Shown: piece by piece, positions 1 through 8,226 of the stretch
Numbering within the stretch: position 1 is the first letter of the stretch
Layout of the letters: each line of letters opens with the position of its first letter
Assembly: GCF_001513975.1 (NCBI RefSeq)
Contig: NZ_KQ947989.1
Coordinates: 310,001 to 374,000 of the forward strand
Direction of reading: 5' to 3'
DNA from: Streptomyces curacoi
GTDB taxonomy: Bacteria; Actinomycetota; Actinomycetes; Streptomycetales; Streptomycetaceae
DNA: 64,000 nucleotides
Program-made: the position numbers and the translations under genes
Notes under the pieces: model-generated
The model's input: the letters and a program-made list of their open reading frames with translations, nothing else
Database searches by the model: none
Told to the model about the DNA's origin: nothing

Positions 1-238
1 CAACACCCTGGCCCCGGCGCATGCGCGGGCCGGCTTCTTCCTGGGCCTGGGTGGCTTCCAGCTCTTCGACGGGGTCGTCGACCACAAGCTGCTGCGCCTG
101 CACCAGATCCGCTACGGCGTGGACGTCACCCCCTACGACTGGGGATGGAACCTCGCCGGGCTCGTCTTCCTGCTCGTGGGCATCTCCCTGACCGTCCACG
201 CGACCCGCCACGCCCCGGATGGAACGGCCCGCACATGA
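1..238 (+). CDS. DUF2243 membrane protein (3' end only)
   Basis: The reading frame is open from base 2 and stops with TGA at 236-238, so only the last 78 residues are present and the start lies outside the window. The fragment has a glycine-rich membrane segment with an FDG..VDH-type motif, then a WGWNLAG segment leading into a second hydrophobic helix. This is the pattern of DUF2243 inner-membrane proteins, whose function is unknown. Its stop overlaps the start of the CtaG-like gene (ATGA), and DUF2243 and caa3-type CtaG genes are often neighbours, so the two are probably co-translated. Confidence 0.75.
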   Translation, partial: NTLAPAHARAGFFLGLGGFQLFDGVVDHKLLRLHQIRYGVDVTPYDWGWNLAGLVFLLVGISLTVHATRHAPDGTART

Positions 239-1071
239 CCCTGCCCCACGGCCACTCCGGCACCGGAGAATTCGGGGCAGCCCTGGCTGCGGCCGTGACA
301 CTTGCCGCACTCGCGTACTTGGCGGCCGCCGCCCGGCTCCGCCGCCGGGGGGACATCTGGCCCCCGCTGCGGGACGCCTCCTTCACCGTCGGCGGCGCGA
401 CCCTGGTCTACGCGGTGAACGCCCCGCTGCCGGGCGGGCCGTTCACCGCCCACATGACCCGGCACCTCATCGTCGCCATGACCGCTCCGCTGCTGCTGGT
501 CCTCGCCCGACCCCTCACTCTCACGCTGCGCAGCCTGTCCCCCGGACCGACGCGGGGCACGCTGCTGGCCGTGGCGCACTCGCGACCCGCCACCTGGCTG
601 CTCTTCCCGCCCCTGGCCGCCGTCCTCGACCTCGGCGGCCTGTGGCTCCTCCACGGCACCCGGCTCCTTGCCACCACCCACCACGAGCCGCTGCTCGACG
701 CAGCCACCCACACCCACGTCCTGGCCGCCGGATCACTCTTCACCTTCAGCGTCTGCCAGCTCGACCCGGTGCGCCGCCGCTGGAGCCTCGCCGTACGCGG
801 CACCACACTGCTGGCCGCCGGCACCGCCCACGCGGTCCTCGCCAAGAGCCTCTACGCCACGCCCCCACCGGGCACCGCCTTCACAGCCGCAGACCTGCAC
901 ACCGGAGCCCAGCTGATGTACTACGGCGGCGACCTCGTCGAAGCCGCACTTGCCGCCGTGCTCGCCGCCCAGTGGTACTCCGCCACCGGCCGCGCCCACC
1001 GACGCCGTGGAGTCAGGACGCCGGCCTCCGAGCGGGCCACGCACGGGCCGACCCGACGCGCGACGCCCTGA
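235..1071 (+). CDS. CtaG-like cytochrome c oxidase assembly membrane protein
   Basis: A 278-residue polytopic membrane protein starting at the ATG that overlaps the previous stop. An in-frame GTG or ATG further upstream would lie inside the DUF2243 gene and is not needed. The protein alternates hydrophobic helices with short loops and carries the HMTRHL-type histidine motif, plus further histidines in TM loops (HTH near residue 160). This matches the caa3_CtaG family, thought to help copper delivery or assembly of caa3/aa3 cytochrome oxidase. No other oxidase gene is in view, so the precise role is inferred from the family only. Confidence 0.8.
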   Translation: MTLPHGHSGTGEFGAALAAAVTLAALAYLAAAARLRRRGDIWPPLRDASFTVGGATLVYAVNAPLPGGPFTAHMTRHLIVAMTAPLLLVLARPLTLTLRSLSPGPTRGTLLAVAHSRPATWLLFPPLAAVLDLGGLWLLHGTRLLATTHHEPLLDAATHTHVLAAGSLFTFSVCQLDPVRRRWSLAVRGTTLLAAGTAHAVLAKSLYATPPPGTAFTAADLHTGAQLMYYGGDLVEAALAAVLAAQWYSATGRAHRRRGVRTPASERATHGPTRRATP

Positions 1072-1106
1072 CAGCAGCAGCATCTGCGATATCGGGCTCG
1101 CGTCGG

Positions 1107-1355
1107 TCAGCGGTCGGCGGATGCCCCGCCGCCCTCGCCGTCCGGCTTCTTCGAGGCGCGCTCCTCGGTCTCGATCCCTTCGAGAGGTTTGCCCGCCGTC
1201 GTGCCGCGCTCAGGCTGGTACCCCTCCTTGGCGCCGGCCGTACCCGGCACGGATCGCTCCTGTGCCTGGCTCTCCGCGCCCGAGTGGGACCCGGGCTCCT
1301 CTTGGCTGCGCGCGCGGTCGTAGCGGTTCCCGCGGTGCTCATGGTGGCCGGTCAT
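1107..1355 (-). CDS. small hydrophilic protein, unknown
   Basis: An 82-residue, strongly polar protein rich in Glu, Gly, Ser and Arg, with no hydrophobic segment and probably disordered. The ATG at 1355 is chosen over one five codons upstream because GGAGGG lies six bases before it. The gene is divergent from the hemerythrin gene and is preceded by a perfect inverted repeat at 1394-1413. I do not recognise the family. Support is the ribosome site and sensible codon use, so this is a likely but unproven gene. Confidence 0.5.
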   Translation of the reverse strand: MTGHHEHRGNRYDRARSQEEPGSHSGAESQAQERSVPGTAGAKEGYQPERGTTAGKPLEGIETEERASKKPDGEGGGASADR

Positions 1356-1393
1356 GTCCGTCCCTCCCATCGAGGTCGGGGTCAGTCTGGCCG

Positions 1394-1413
1394 GGTTCCC
1401 AGAGGTGGGAACC
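1394..1413. promoter_or_regulatory. 8-bp perfect inverted repeat, possible operator
   Basis: GGTTCCCA and TGGGAACC flank a 4-base spacer in the intergenic region between two divergent genes. It is close enough to the leftward gene (39 bases from its ATG) to act as an operator. No run of T follows it, so a terminator is less likely. Confidence 0.4.
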
Positions 1414-1553
1414 GCGAAACGGGTCCGTGAGCCGTTCGGGCGAGAACCGTAATCCCGCGGCCCGCCGATGTATCAGGCTGTCCGCTTGCGGAAACCCGGT
1501 GCCTGAACAGGGGGGACCGAATACTCAGCGAAAGACGAGAAGAGGGCCCTGCC

Positions 1554-2171
1554 ATGGCTGACGACCTCATCACCCTGGTCACCACCGACCACCGCGAGCT
1601 GCAGCGCCTGTTCGACATGATGAAGACGGACCGGAGCTCCCGGCCGCTGGCCCTGCCCCTGGCCGTGGCCATGCTGGAGGCGCACAGCGAGGCCGAGGAG
1701 GACCGGGTGTACCCGGCCGTGGCCCGCGAGGCCGGCGAGAAGGAAGAGGCCGAGCACGCCGCCGAGGAGCACCACCAGGCGGAGAGCCTCGGTAAGCATT
1801 TGCTGGAGATGGACTGGGAGAGCGAGGAGTTCGACCGCGCTCTGGAGGAGTGGGTCGGCGCCGTGGTGCACCACATCGAGGAGGAGGAGAACGAGATCCT
1901 GCCCGCGCTGGGCGAAGCGGTCGGCCCCGAGCGGCTGCGGGAACTGGGCATGCAGTTCGCCACCCGCCGGTCCCGGAAACTGGCGGGCCAGCCCCTCAAG
2001 GCCGCCGGTGGCGGTGCCGACGCCGGGCAAGCGGAGCAGACCGAAGGCGGCGGGACCCGGGCGGAGCTGTACGAGAAGGCGCGGGAACTCGACGTCGAGG
2101 GCCGGTCCTCGATGAACAAGGAGGAACTGGCCCAAGAGGTGAACAAGGCTCAGGGCCGCGGGAACGGCTGA
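1554..2171 (+). CDS. hemerythrin-domain protein with Rho-N-like tail
   Basis: A 205-residue cytoplasmic protein. Residues 1-130 form the helical hemerythrin HHE pattern: His13, His44 with Glu48, a His73/His74 pair and His106/His107 followed by an acidic EEEE run, which fit a di-iron site. After a Gly/Ala-rich linker the last 40 residues match the Rho termination factor N-terminal / SAP-like helix pattern (ELYEKARELD ... MNKEELAQEV). Streptomyces proteins of this architecture are thought to sense or buffer oxygen or oxidative stress; the tail suggests nucleic-acid contact. The start follows an AGAAGAGG ribosome site. The gene appears monocistronic. Confidence 0.85.
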   Translation: MADDLITLVTTDHRELQRLFDMMKTDRSSRPLALPLAVAMLEAHSEAEEDRVYPAVAREAGEKEEAEHAAEEHHQAESLGKHLLEMDWESEEFDRALEEWVGAVVHHIEEEENEILPALGEAVGPERLRELGMQFATRRSRKLAGQPLKAAGGGADAGQAEQTEGGGTRAELYEKARELDVEGRSSMNKEELAQEVNKAQGRGNG

Positions 2172-2313
2172 ACCGTCGTGGTGAGGCGGGCTGCTCGCCG
2201 ACCGCCGTGATCTTTCCGCGCACGGCCCGCATCGGCGCTTCGCAGCCCCCTCACCCCCAGGGCCACCTGGTGGGACTCAGCGTGCCGACGCTCCAGCGGG
2301 GCACCCGGGGGTC

Positions 2314-2619
2314 GTGACAGGGAAACGGCGCTATGCGGTGGCGGCCTCCAGCCGCTGGTGGGACGAGGAGGACGGGCGTTGGCTTCCTGCCGGTGAAGTG
2401 CACGACTGGGAACAAGGGATGAACCAGACCGTGTGCGGCCTGGCTCTGCACCGCTCGCGGCTGGCCCGATTCCAAGCCGTCGACTGGACCGACGTCCTGC
2501 CGGAGTCAGGCGGCGCGGCCGATGCCGTCCGGCGGGTGTGCCCTCGCTGTGCCTCTGCTGCGGGCCGGCGAGGTCCAGGCACCCGCCGGGGCTGGCAGCG
2601 GACCAACCCGCGGCCTTAG
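2314..2619 (+). CDS. hypothetical protein with C-terminal CxxC
   Basis: A 101-residue protein with a GTG start. The core is a conserved-looking aromatic region (SSRWWDEEDGRWLP, VHDWEQGMNQTVCG) and ends in a CPRC pair before an Arg/Gly-rich tail. With the upstream Cys, the CPRC pair could bind a metal, but no family can be named. The last codons and the TAG stop lie inside the first copy of a direct repeat (2601-2697), so the tail may have been changed by repeat expansion. Confidence 0.6.
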   Translation: MTGKRRYAVAASSRWWDEEDGRWLPAGEVHDWEQGMNQTVCGLALHRSRLARFQAVDWTDVLPESGGAADAVRRVCPRCASAAGRRGPGTRRGWQRTNPRP

Positions 2620-2697
2620 AGACTCAGCGGCCTTAGAGACTCAGCCACCAACCCGCGGCCTTAGAGATTCAGCCTCAGAGACTTCCTCAGAGACTTG
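2601..2697. repeat. nested direct repeats across a stop codon
   Basis: The 17-base unit GCGGCCTTAGAGACTCA occurs at 2610-2626, 2627-2643 and, with one change, 2655-2671. The larger block ACCAACCCGCGGCCTTAGAG is also duplicated (from 2602 and from 2647). A shorter CCTCAGAGACTT unit then occurs twice (2673-2696). The array lies between two converging genes and its first unit supplies the stop codon of the gene ending at 2619. Confidence 0.85.
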
Positions 2698-2719
2698 GAG
2701 AGACCGGGAGGCCTGTGCG

Positions 2720-3256
2720 TCAGGCACCCTGAAACACTGCCCCGGCCTGCTCCCGGCGCAACCGCTCCAGTGTGCTCTGTTGCCGCCGGGCCCGTTCCAG
2801 AAGCTCGTCGAGCAGCCGTGGGTCGAGACGTTCGTCGGTGTCGGCGACCAGCCTGAGCGCTTCCCATCCGGCCGCCTTGCCCTCCACCCCCAGCCGCAGC
2901 GCCTCCAGCTCCCACAGCGTGCTGAGCGGGGAACGGCGTACGAGGCGGCCGTTGCTCTTGAGCCGTCCCACCCGCTCGGCCGCCCGGCCCGCGTAGACCT
3001 TGTAGTGCCGCACCGGGATGCCCAGCCGCCGCATGATGCGGATCAGGCTCGCCCGGTCCTCGGCGATCTCGGCGGCGATCGGCCCCAGCGTCGCGGCGAG
3101 GGGCGAACCTTCGCACGAGCGCACCAGGTGGCGGGCTCGGTCGGTCCCGGCGGTGGCACCGGCCAGATGGTCGTTGAGGTAGATACCCAGGAAGGCCGAA
3201 CCGTCGCCCCGGCTCTGCCCGGGGTGCCGTGTCTCGGAGCCCGGTCGGTTGCTCAT
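2720..3256 (-). CDS. helical protein of unknown function
   Basis: A 178-residue soluble, mostly helical protein. The ATG at 3256 is chosen because AAGGGA lies six bases upstream; an earlier in-frame ATG lacks a ribosome site. Helices with spaced Arg, His and Glu (RHLVRSCEGS, RIMRRLGIPV, KVYAGRAAERVGRLK) suggest a helical bundle, possibly ferritin-like, but the metal ligands are not clear. It sits downstream of the FUSC-type gene in the same direction with a 128-base gap. No family is recognised with confidence. Confidence 0.65.
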   Translation of the reverse strand: MSNRPGSETRHPGQSRGDGSAFLGIYLNDHLAGATAGTDRARHLVRSCEGSPLAATLGPIAAEIAEDRASLIRIMRRLGIPVRHYKVYAGRAAERVGRLKSNGRLVRRSPLSTLWELEALRLGVEGKAAGWEALRLVADTDERLDPRLLDELLERARRQQSTLERLRREQAGAVFQGA

Positions 3257-3384
3257 CGTGTGTCCCTTGTTCGTCCCTGGCACGTGCGCCTGCGTTGCCG
3301 GACACAGGCCCGCTCTGCGAGTACCCCCTCCGGCAGGTCATCCACGACGTCGGCATGGGCCCCCGGCCCGCGTGCTCCGCACGG

Positions 3385-4539
3385 TCAGCGCCCCACCAGT
3401 TGGTCGGCCAGCCGGCGCGCCTGCGTGAGCAGCGTTCCGTAGGTCGCCAGCACGTCGGGGTCGGTGGGCACCGCACCGGGCAGACTGCGCCGCAGGTGGT
3501 CCAGGGTGCGGACCAGGTCATCGACGACCTCGCGCAGTTCCCGGTCCGCCTGCTCGTCCTGCCCGTGCAAGGCGAACCGGCTCCGGGTGTAGAGCCGGAT
3601 GGCGCGGGCGCTGTCGCGCAGGAACTCCGCGTACGGCTCGGTGATGTGCGGTCCCGGACGGTGGTCCTTCCGATCGTCGTCACAGGCCTCCAGCACCAGC
3701 CGGGTGACGCCCGTGGTGTGGACGGCCACGTAGTCGAGAACGGTGACCGCGTCGTCGTAGTCCCGGCCGGGAGGCGAGATGACGCGGCTGCGGCTGCGCG
3801 GATTGGCGCGCAGACTCTCCCGGCTCCAGCCGAGCGCGGCGCGGGCCTGGTCCACCAGCCGGCAAAGGCGCAGCGCACGCTGATGCAGGGAACCGGCCAC
3901 ATGGGCGTCCCACTCATCGGCAGCCAGCCGGTCAGCCACCGCGTCCAGGATCTCCTGCGCCTCGCAGGCGGCGTCCTCCAGCGCGGCGCGGGTACTGCGC
4001 AGATACACGGGCGGCCTGATCAGCGCGTTGACGGCGATGCCCACCAGCGCGCCGAAGACCGCCTCCGCGATCCGAGCCGCCGACGCGGCGACGGTGACCG
4101 GCCCCCCGGTCAGGACGAACAAGGCGCCCGTGGCCGCGTAGATGCCCTGGCTGCCCAGTCTCCGCCAGTTCCCGAGGAGCACCACCGCCGGCAGCACCAG
4201 GCCCATCGCCCCGATCGGGGAGTCCACCATCAGCACGGCGCAGGTCGCCACCACGGTCCCGGTGGCGATGGCCGCCAGCTGCTGCAGCCCGTGCGCGATC
4301 GACCGGTACACCGTGGACTCCACCAGCACGATCGCCACCCATGGCGCGACGAACGCCATGGGTGCCTTCAACCACCAGCCCGCCACCGCCCACGCCACAC
4401 ATGCGGCCAGAGCCGCCTTGAACGCCTGCACGGCCAGGTCCCGCTCACGCCCCGGTTCCGTGCACGCCCGCCGAACTGCCTCGACCGCCGCCCTGACCCG
4501 GCGCCGGGCACCTGACACTGCCCCTCGTATCCCTTGCAT
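3385..4539 (-). CDS. FUSC / aromatic-acid-exporter-type membrane protein
   Basis: About 384 residues. The N-terminal half has four to six close hydrophobic helices with short loops (AFKAALAACVAWAVAGWWL, then APWVAIVLVESTVYRSI) typical of FUSC/ArAE family proteins. The C-terminal half is a soluble helical region with many Arg and Asp. Family members are thought to export aromatic acids or other small organic acids. The start is uncertain: an in-frame ATG at 4587 would add 16 residues, but neither has a strong ribosome site. A 12-base palindrome lies just upstream. Confidence 0.75.
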   Translation of the reverse strand: MQGIRGAVSGARRRVRAAVEAVRRACTEPGRERDLAVQAFKAALAACVAWAVAGWWLKAPMAFVAPWVAIVLVESTVYRSIAHGLQQLAAIATGTVVATCAVLMVDSPIGAMGLVLPAVVLLGNWRRLGSQGIYAATGALFVLTGGPVTVAASAARIAEAVFGALVGIAVNALIRPPVYLRSTRAALEDAACEAQEILDAVADRLAADEWDAHVAGSLHQRALRLCRLVDQARAALGWSRESLRANPRSRSRVISPPGRDYDDAVTVLDYVAVHTTGVTRLVLEACDDDRKDHRPGPHITEPYAEFLRDSARAIRLYTRSRFALHGQDEQADRELREVVDDLVRTLDHLRRSLPGAVPTDPDVLATYGTLLTQARRLADQLVGR

Positions 4540-4588
4540 CCCAGGACAAGTCCCACCCCTGCCGCGATGGATGCCACCCGCCGCCATC

Positions 4589-4600
4589 TTGACGCGTCAA
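4589..4600. promoter_or_regulatory. perfect palindrome TTGACGCGTCAA
   Basis: A 12-base perfect palindrome in the divergent region between the FUSC-type gene and the esterase gene. The symmetry suggests a dimeric repressor site, most likely for the leftward exporter. The cognate regulator is unknown. Confidence 0.35.
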
Positions 4601-4624
4601 TGACAAGGATGGCTTGATGTCTCA

Positions 4625-4638
4625 TGGGAGCGCTCCCA
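4625..4638. promoter_or_regulatory. CebR-type operator
   Basis: TGGGAGCGCTCCCA is the exact 14-base palindrome known as the binding site of CebR, the LacI-family cello-oligosaccharide repressor of Streptomyces. It lies 25 bases before the esterase ATG, where it would block transcription. The downstream esterase and mannanase genes would then be induced by cellobiose or cellotriose. Confidence 0.9.
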
Positions 4639-4662
4639 TCTTACTCCGGGGAAGGGAACACC

Positions 4663-5772
4663 ATGCCCAGCACCCGCCACTCACCCTTGCGGATCCTTCC
4701 GCTTCTCGCCCTGCTGGCGACCCTGCTCCTGCCCGTCGGGGTGGCACTCGCGCCCTCTGCCGCAGCCGCACCGGCAGCCGCGGCTCCCGTGCGCGTCATG
4801 CCGCTGGGCGACTCGATCACCGGCTCGCCCGGCTGCTGGAGGGCGCTGCTGTGGAACCGGCTCCAGGACGCCGGACACACCGACATCGACTTCGTGGGCA
4901 CCCTCGGCCACCAGGGCTGCGCACAGCCGCACGACGGCGACAACGAAGGCCACGGCGGCGAGCTGGTGACCAACGTGGCCGACCAGAACCTGCTGCCGGG
5001 TCGGTTGGCCGCGACGCTCCCGGACATCGTTGTCATGCATTTCGGCACGAACGACGTGTGGAGCGGCATCGCCCCCGACCGGATCCTCGCCGCCTACACC
5101 AAGCTCGTCGGGCAGATGCGGGTCGGCAACCCGGACATCAAGGTGCTCGTCGCCCAGCTCATCCCCATGAACCCGAGCGGCTGCGCCGGCTGCCCGCAGC
5201 GCGTCGTCGACTTCAACGCCCGGATCCCCGACTGGGCCCGCGCGACGAGCACGACCCGCTCCCCGGTCACGGTCGTCGACCAGTGGAGGGGTTTCGACAC
5301 GGCCACCGACACCTATGACGGTGTGCACCCCAGCGCTTCCGGCGACGAGAAGATCGCCGCCCGCTGGTACCCGGCCCTGGCCGCGCTCCTCGAAGCGGAC
5401 CCGGGCGGTCCCGGCGACCCCGGCGACCCCGGTGACCCCGCTGATCCGCCCGCCTGCCGCGCGTCCTTCCGCGCCGTCTCCGCCTGGCAGGGCGGCTACC
5501 AGGGCGAGGTGACGGTGACCAACGCGTCCGCCTCCTCCGTCCCGGGCTGGACCGCGACGGTCGTACCGGCCGACGGCGCCCGTCTCACCCAGGTCTGGAA
5601 CGGCACCTTCAGCACGGCCGCCGACGGCACGGCCACCGTCACCAACGCGGCCTGGAACGGCACACTCGCGCCCGGCGCGAGCGCCACCTTCGGCTTAATC
5701 GTCAGCGCCCCGGCAACGGCCGGCACTCCGGCGGCGACTGTCACTTGCACAGCGCGCGCCACGTCCTCCTGA
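4663..5772 (+). CDS. secreted SGNH/GDSL esterase with CBM2
   Basis: A 369-residue secreted enzyme. Residues 1-40 are a signal peptide with a basic start, hydrophobic core and Ala-rich cleavage region. The SGNH hydrolase domain follows: GDS with nucleophile Ser51, the GTND block (HFGTNDVW) and a DGVHPS block carrying the catalytic Asp and His, as in CE3-like acetylxylan esterases. A Gly/Asp/Pro repeat linker leads to a C-terminal CBM2 (about 264-369) with conserved Trp residues and a Cys pair. The start at 4663 follows GAAGGGA; an in-frame ATG at 4624 lies in the CebR box. It likely deacetylates plant polysaccharides bound to cellulose. Confidence 0.88.
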   Translation: MPSTRHSPLRILPLLALLATLLLPVGVALAPSAAAAPAAAAPVRVMPLGDSITGSPGCWRALLWNRLQDAGHTDIDFVGTLGHQGCAQPHDGDNEGHGGELVTNVADQNLLPGRLAATLPDIVVMHFGTNDVWSGIAPDRILAAYTKLVGQMRVGNPDIKVLVAQLIPMNPSGCAGCPQRVVDFNARIPDWARATSTTRSPVTVVDQWRGFDTATDTYDGVHPSASGDEKIAARWYPALAALLEADPGGPGDPGDPGDPADPPACRASFRAVSAWQGGYQGEVTVTNASASSVPGWTATVVPADGARLTQVWNGTFSTAADGTATVTNAAWNGTLAPGASATFGLIVSAPATAGTPAATVTCTARATSS

Positions 5773-5774
5773 CG

Positions 5775-5813
5775 CCCCATCACCCCATCACATCATCACC
5801 TCATCACTCCATC
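5775..5813 (+). repeat. CATCAC-type short repeat between operon genes
   Basis: The 59-base gap between the esterase and the mannanase is built of imperfect CATCAC/CATCACC units. No promoter or hairpin is visible, which supports co-transcription of the two genes. Confidence 0.6.
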
Positions 5814-5831
5814 TAGCCCTTCGGAGCCGCC

Positions 5832-7475
5832 ATGAGATCCCGCACCCGCGCCCGCACCCGCACCGCCCCCCGAGTGGCCGCCGTCGTGGCCGCCCTCCTG
5901 GGCCTGCTCGTCCCCTTGCTCTCCCTCGCCACGCCCGCCCAGGCCGCGGCCACCGGCATCCACATCCAGAACGGCCGGCTGCTGGAGGGGAACGGCAACG
6001 ACTTCGTGATGCGTGGCGTCAACCACGCCCACACCTGGTATCCGGGCGAGACGCAGTCGCTGGCCGACGTCAAGGCGCTGGGTGCCAACACCGTCCGTGT
6101 CGTCCTCTCCGACGGCCACCGCTGGACCAAGAACAGCGCCGAGGACGTGGCGGGCGTCATCGCCCAGTGCAAGGCCAACCGGCTGATCTGCGTGCTGGAG
6201 GTGCACGACACCACCGGCTACGGCGAGGAGGCCGCGGCCGGGACCCTCGACCACGCGGCCGACTACTGGATCGGCCTGAAGGACGTGCTCACCGGCGAAG
6301 AGAACTACGTCATCATCAACATCGGCAACGAGCCCTGGGGCAACACCAATCCCGCCGGCTGGACCGAGCCCACGATCGCGGCCGTCAAGAAGCTGCGGGG
6401 CGCCGGGTTCGCGCACACGATCATGGTGGACGCGCCCAACTGGGGCCAGGACTGGCAGGGCGTCATGCGCGCCAACGCCCAGTCCGTCTACGACGCCGAC
6501 CCCACCGGCAACCTGATCTTCTCGATCCACATGTACAGCGTCTACGACACCGCGCAGGAGATCACGGACTATCTGAACGCCTTCGTCAACGCCGAACTGC
6601 CCATTCTCATCGGGGAGTTCGGCGGCCCGCCCGACCAATGGGGCGACCCGGACGAGGACACCATGATGGCCGCCGCCCAGCAGCTCAAGCTCGGCTATCT
6701 GGCCTGGTCCTGGAGCGGCAACACCGACCCGATCCTGGACCTGGCGATCGACTTCGACCCCACGCGGCTCAGCTCCTGGGGCCAGCGCGTCTTCAACGGC
6801 GCCAACGGCATCGCCGCCACCTCGAAGGAAGCCACGGTCTACGCCTCGGGCGGGGGCGACACCACTCCCCCGACTACTCCCGGCACACCGACCGCCTCGG
6901 ACGTGACCTCGTCATCCGTGAAACTGGCCTGGGCCGCCGCCACCGACGCGACCGGCGTCACGGGCTATGACGTCGTCCGGGTCAGCGGCACGACCGAGAC
7001 CGCCGCCACCACCACGACCGGCACCTCCGCCACCGTCACCGGCCTCGCCCCGTCCACCTCCTACACCTTCGCCGTCTACGCCCGCGACGCCGCCGGCAAC
7101 CGCTCGCAGCGCTCCGGCACGGTGACCGTCACGACGTCCTCCGGTGGATCGCCGGCGGCGTGCGGGGTCGGCTACCGGGTGACGAACGAGTGGCCCGGCG
7201 GGTTCCAGGGCGAGGTCGTCATCCGCAACACCGGCAGTTCGGCGATCAACGGCTGGACCCTGCGCTGGGCCTTCCCCTCCGGCCAGCGCATCAGCAACCT
7301 GTGGGGCGGCACCGCCACGCAGAGCGGCGCCGAGGTGAGCGTCGCCGCCGCGTCGTACACCGCGACGATCGCTCCCGCGGGCTCGGTGACCCTCGGTTTC
7401 ACGGCCACGAAGGGCAGCACGAACCCCACCCCGACGGCCTTCACCCTGAACGGCTCCACCTGCTCCCTGTCCTGA
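5832..7475 (+). CDS. manA: secreted GH5 beta-mannanase, FN3, CBM2
   Basis: A 547-residue secreted enzyme. A signal peptide ends near Ala38. The GH5 catalytic domain (about 40-340) closely resembles the S. lividans ManA-type mannanases of subfamily GH5_8: RGVNHAHTWY, then acid/base Glu167 in the NEPWG motif and nucleophile Glu262 in IGEFGG. A Thr/Pro linker leads to one fibronectin type III domain (about 345-437) and a C-terminal CBM2 (about 440-547). GGAG lies six bases before the ATG. It is the second gene of the CebR-box operon, cutting mannan while tethered to cellulose. The gene symbol rests on domain resemblance; an endoglucanase of the same clan is less likely. Confidence 0.88.
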   Translation: MRSRTRARTRTAPRVAAVVAALLGLLVPLLSLATPAQAAATGIHIQNGRLLEGNGNDFVMRGVNHAHTWYPGETQSLADVKALGANTVRVVLSDGHRWTKNSAEDVAGVIAQCKANRLICVLEVHDTTGYGEEAAAGTLDHAADYWIGLKDVLTGEENYVIINIGNEPWGNTNPAGWTEPTIAAVKKLRGAGFAHTIMVDAPNWGQDWQGVMRANAQSVYDADPTGNLIFSIHMYSVYDTAQEITDYLNAFVNAELPILIGEFGGPPDQWGDPDEDTMMAAAQQLKLGYLAWSWSGNTDPILDLAIDFDPTRLSSWGQRVFNGANGIAATSKEATVYASGGGDTTPPTTPGTPTASDVTSSSVKLAWAAATDATGVTGYDVVRVSGTTETAATTTTGTSATVTGLAPSTSYTFAVYARDAAGNRSQRSGTVTVTTSSGGSPAACGVGYRVTNEWPGGFQGEVVIRNTGSSAINGWTLRWAFPSGQRISNLWGGTATQSGAEVSVAAASYTATIAPAGSVTLGFTATKGSTNPTPTAFTLNGSTCSLS

Positions 7476-7510
7476 CCGCCTCCACGTCCTGACCGTCTCC
7501 ACGCACGCAA

Positions 7511-7548
7511 CCTCCTCGGCGTCCTGGCCGGTCAGGGCACCGAGGAGG
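7511..7548 (+). terminator. hairpin after the mannanase
   Basis: CCTCCTCGG (7511-7519) pairs with CCGAGGAGG (7540-7548), and CCTG/CAGG pair inside the loop, giving a strong GC-rich hairpin 36 bases after the mannanase stop. There is no T run, as is usual for Streptomyces terminators. Confidence 0.65.
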
Positions 7549-7763
7549 CCGCGGCACGCCCAGCGCGGGGTGTCGCCGCCTGAGGGGTGTCGCCGGCTGA
7601 CGGGGATGGCGTGGCCCGCCCGGATCCAGGCGGCCGGAGACCCACCGGAAGCGACTGGCGGTGGTTCGGCCGGGGGAGGCAACCTGGACGGGAAAGGAGG
7701 CGTCTGACGAGGGGGACAGGGCGGGCCGGCCGGCCCGGCGACGACAGGAACGAGAGTGACGCG

Positions 7764-8018
7764 ATGAGCGAGAAGGCCCGGAAGCTGTTCGAGGCGCTCG
7801 ACCTCGACAAGAACGGGACCCTGACGCGCGAAGAGGTGATCATCGCCCTGCGGACGAAGGGGCCGTCTCTGGCCGCCTCGGGAGATCTGCCGTTCTGGGC
7901 CGTGGGAGACGAGAACGCCTCCTCCGCCCTCTTCGACGCCGCCGACCAGAACGGAGACGAAGTACTGACCCTGGAGGAGTTCGCGGCGGTGGTGGACCGC
8001 CGTTTCGGCTGGTCCTGA
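7764..8018 (+). CDS. small EF-hand protein
   Basis: An 84-residue cytoplasmic protein with two EF-hand loops. The first, DLDKNGTLTREE, is canonical. The second, DQNGDEVLTLEE, has the acidic ligands but Glu instead of the usual Gly at loop position 6. It probably binds calcium as a compact pair and could act as a buffer or sensor. The ATG at 7764 is chosen because the EF-hand helix begins directly there; longer in-frame extensions are Arg/Gly-rich and unlike protein. It lies between the mannanase terminator and a convergent gene. Confidence 0.8.
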   Translation: MSEKARKLFEALDLDKNGTLTREEVIIALRTKGPSLAASGDLPFWAVGDENASSALFDAADQNGDEVLTLEEFAAVVDRRFGWS

Positions 8019-8120
8019 CCTGTCCGGGGAGATCAGGTCGGGGCTGGTGACTCCACTGGGACAGTGGACACCCTGAGGCCCAGCGGCACCACCCCGACCG
8101 CCACAGCGACCTCGCCGCCG

Positions 8121-8200
8121 CTTTCCGCCTCACCGACCCTTCCGCCTCACCGATCCTTTCCGCCTCACCGATCCTTTCCGCCTCACCGACCCTTTCCGCT
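8121..8200. repeat. 18-bp tandem repeat, about 4.4 copies
   Basis: The unit CTTTCCGCCTCACCGAYC recurs at 8121, 8139 (one T missing), 8156 and 8174, with a partial copy from 8192. It fills the 3'-3' space between the EF-hand gene and the leftward membrane-protein gene. Copy number would be expected to vary between strains. Confidence 0.85.
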
Positions 8201-8226
8201 CCGCAAGCCGCAAGTACTCCGTGCTG

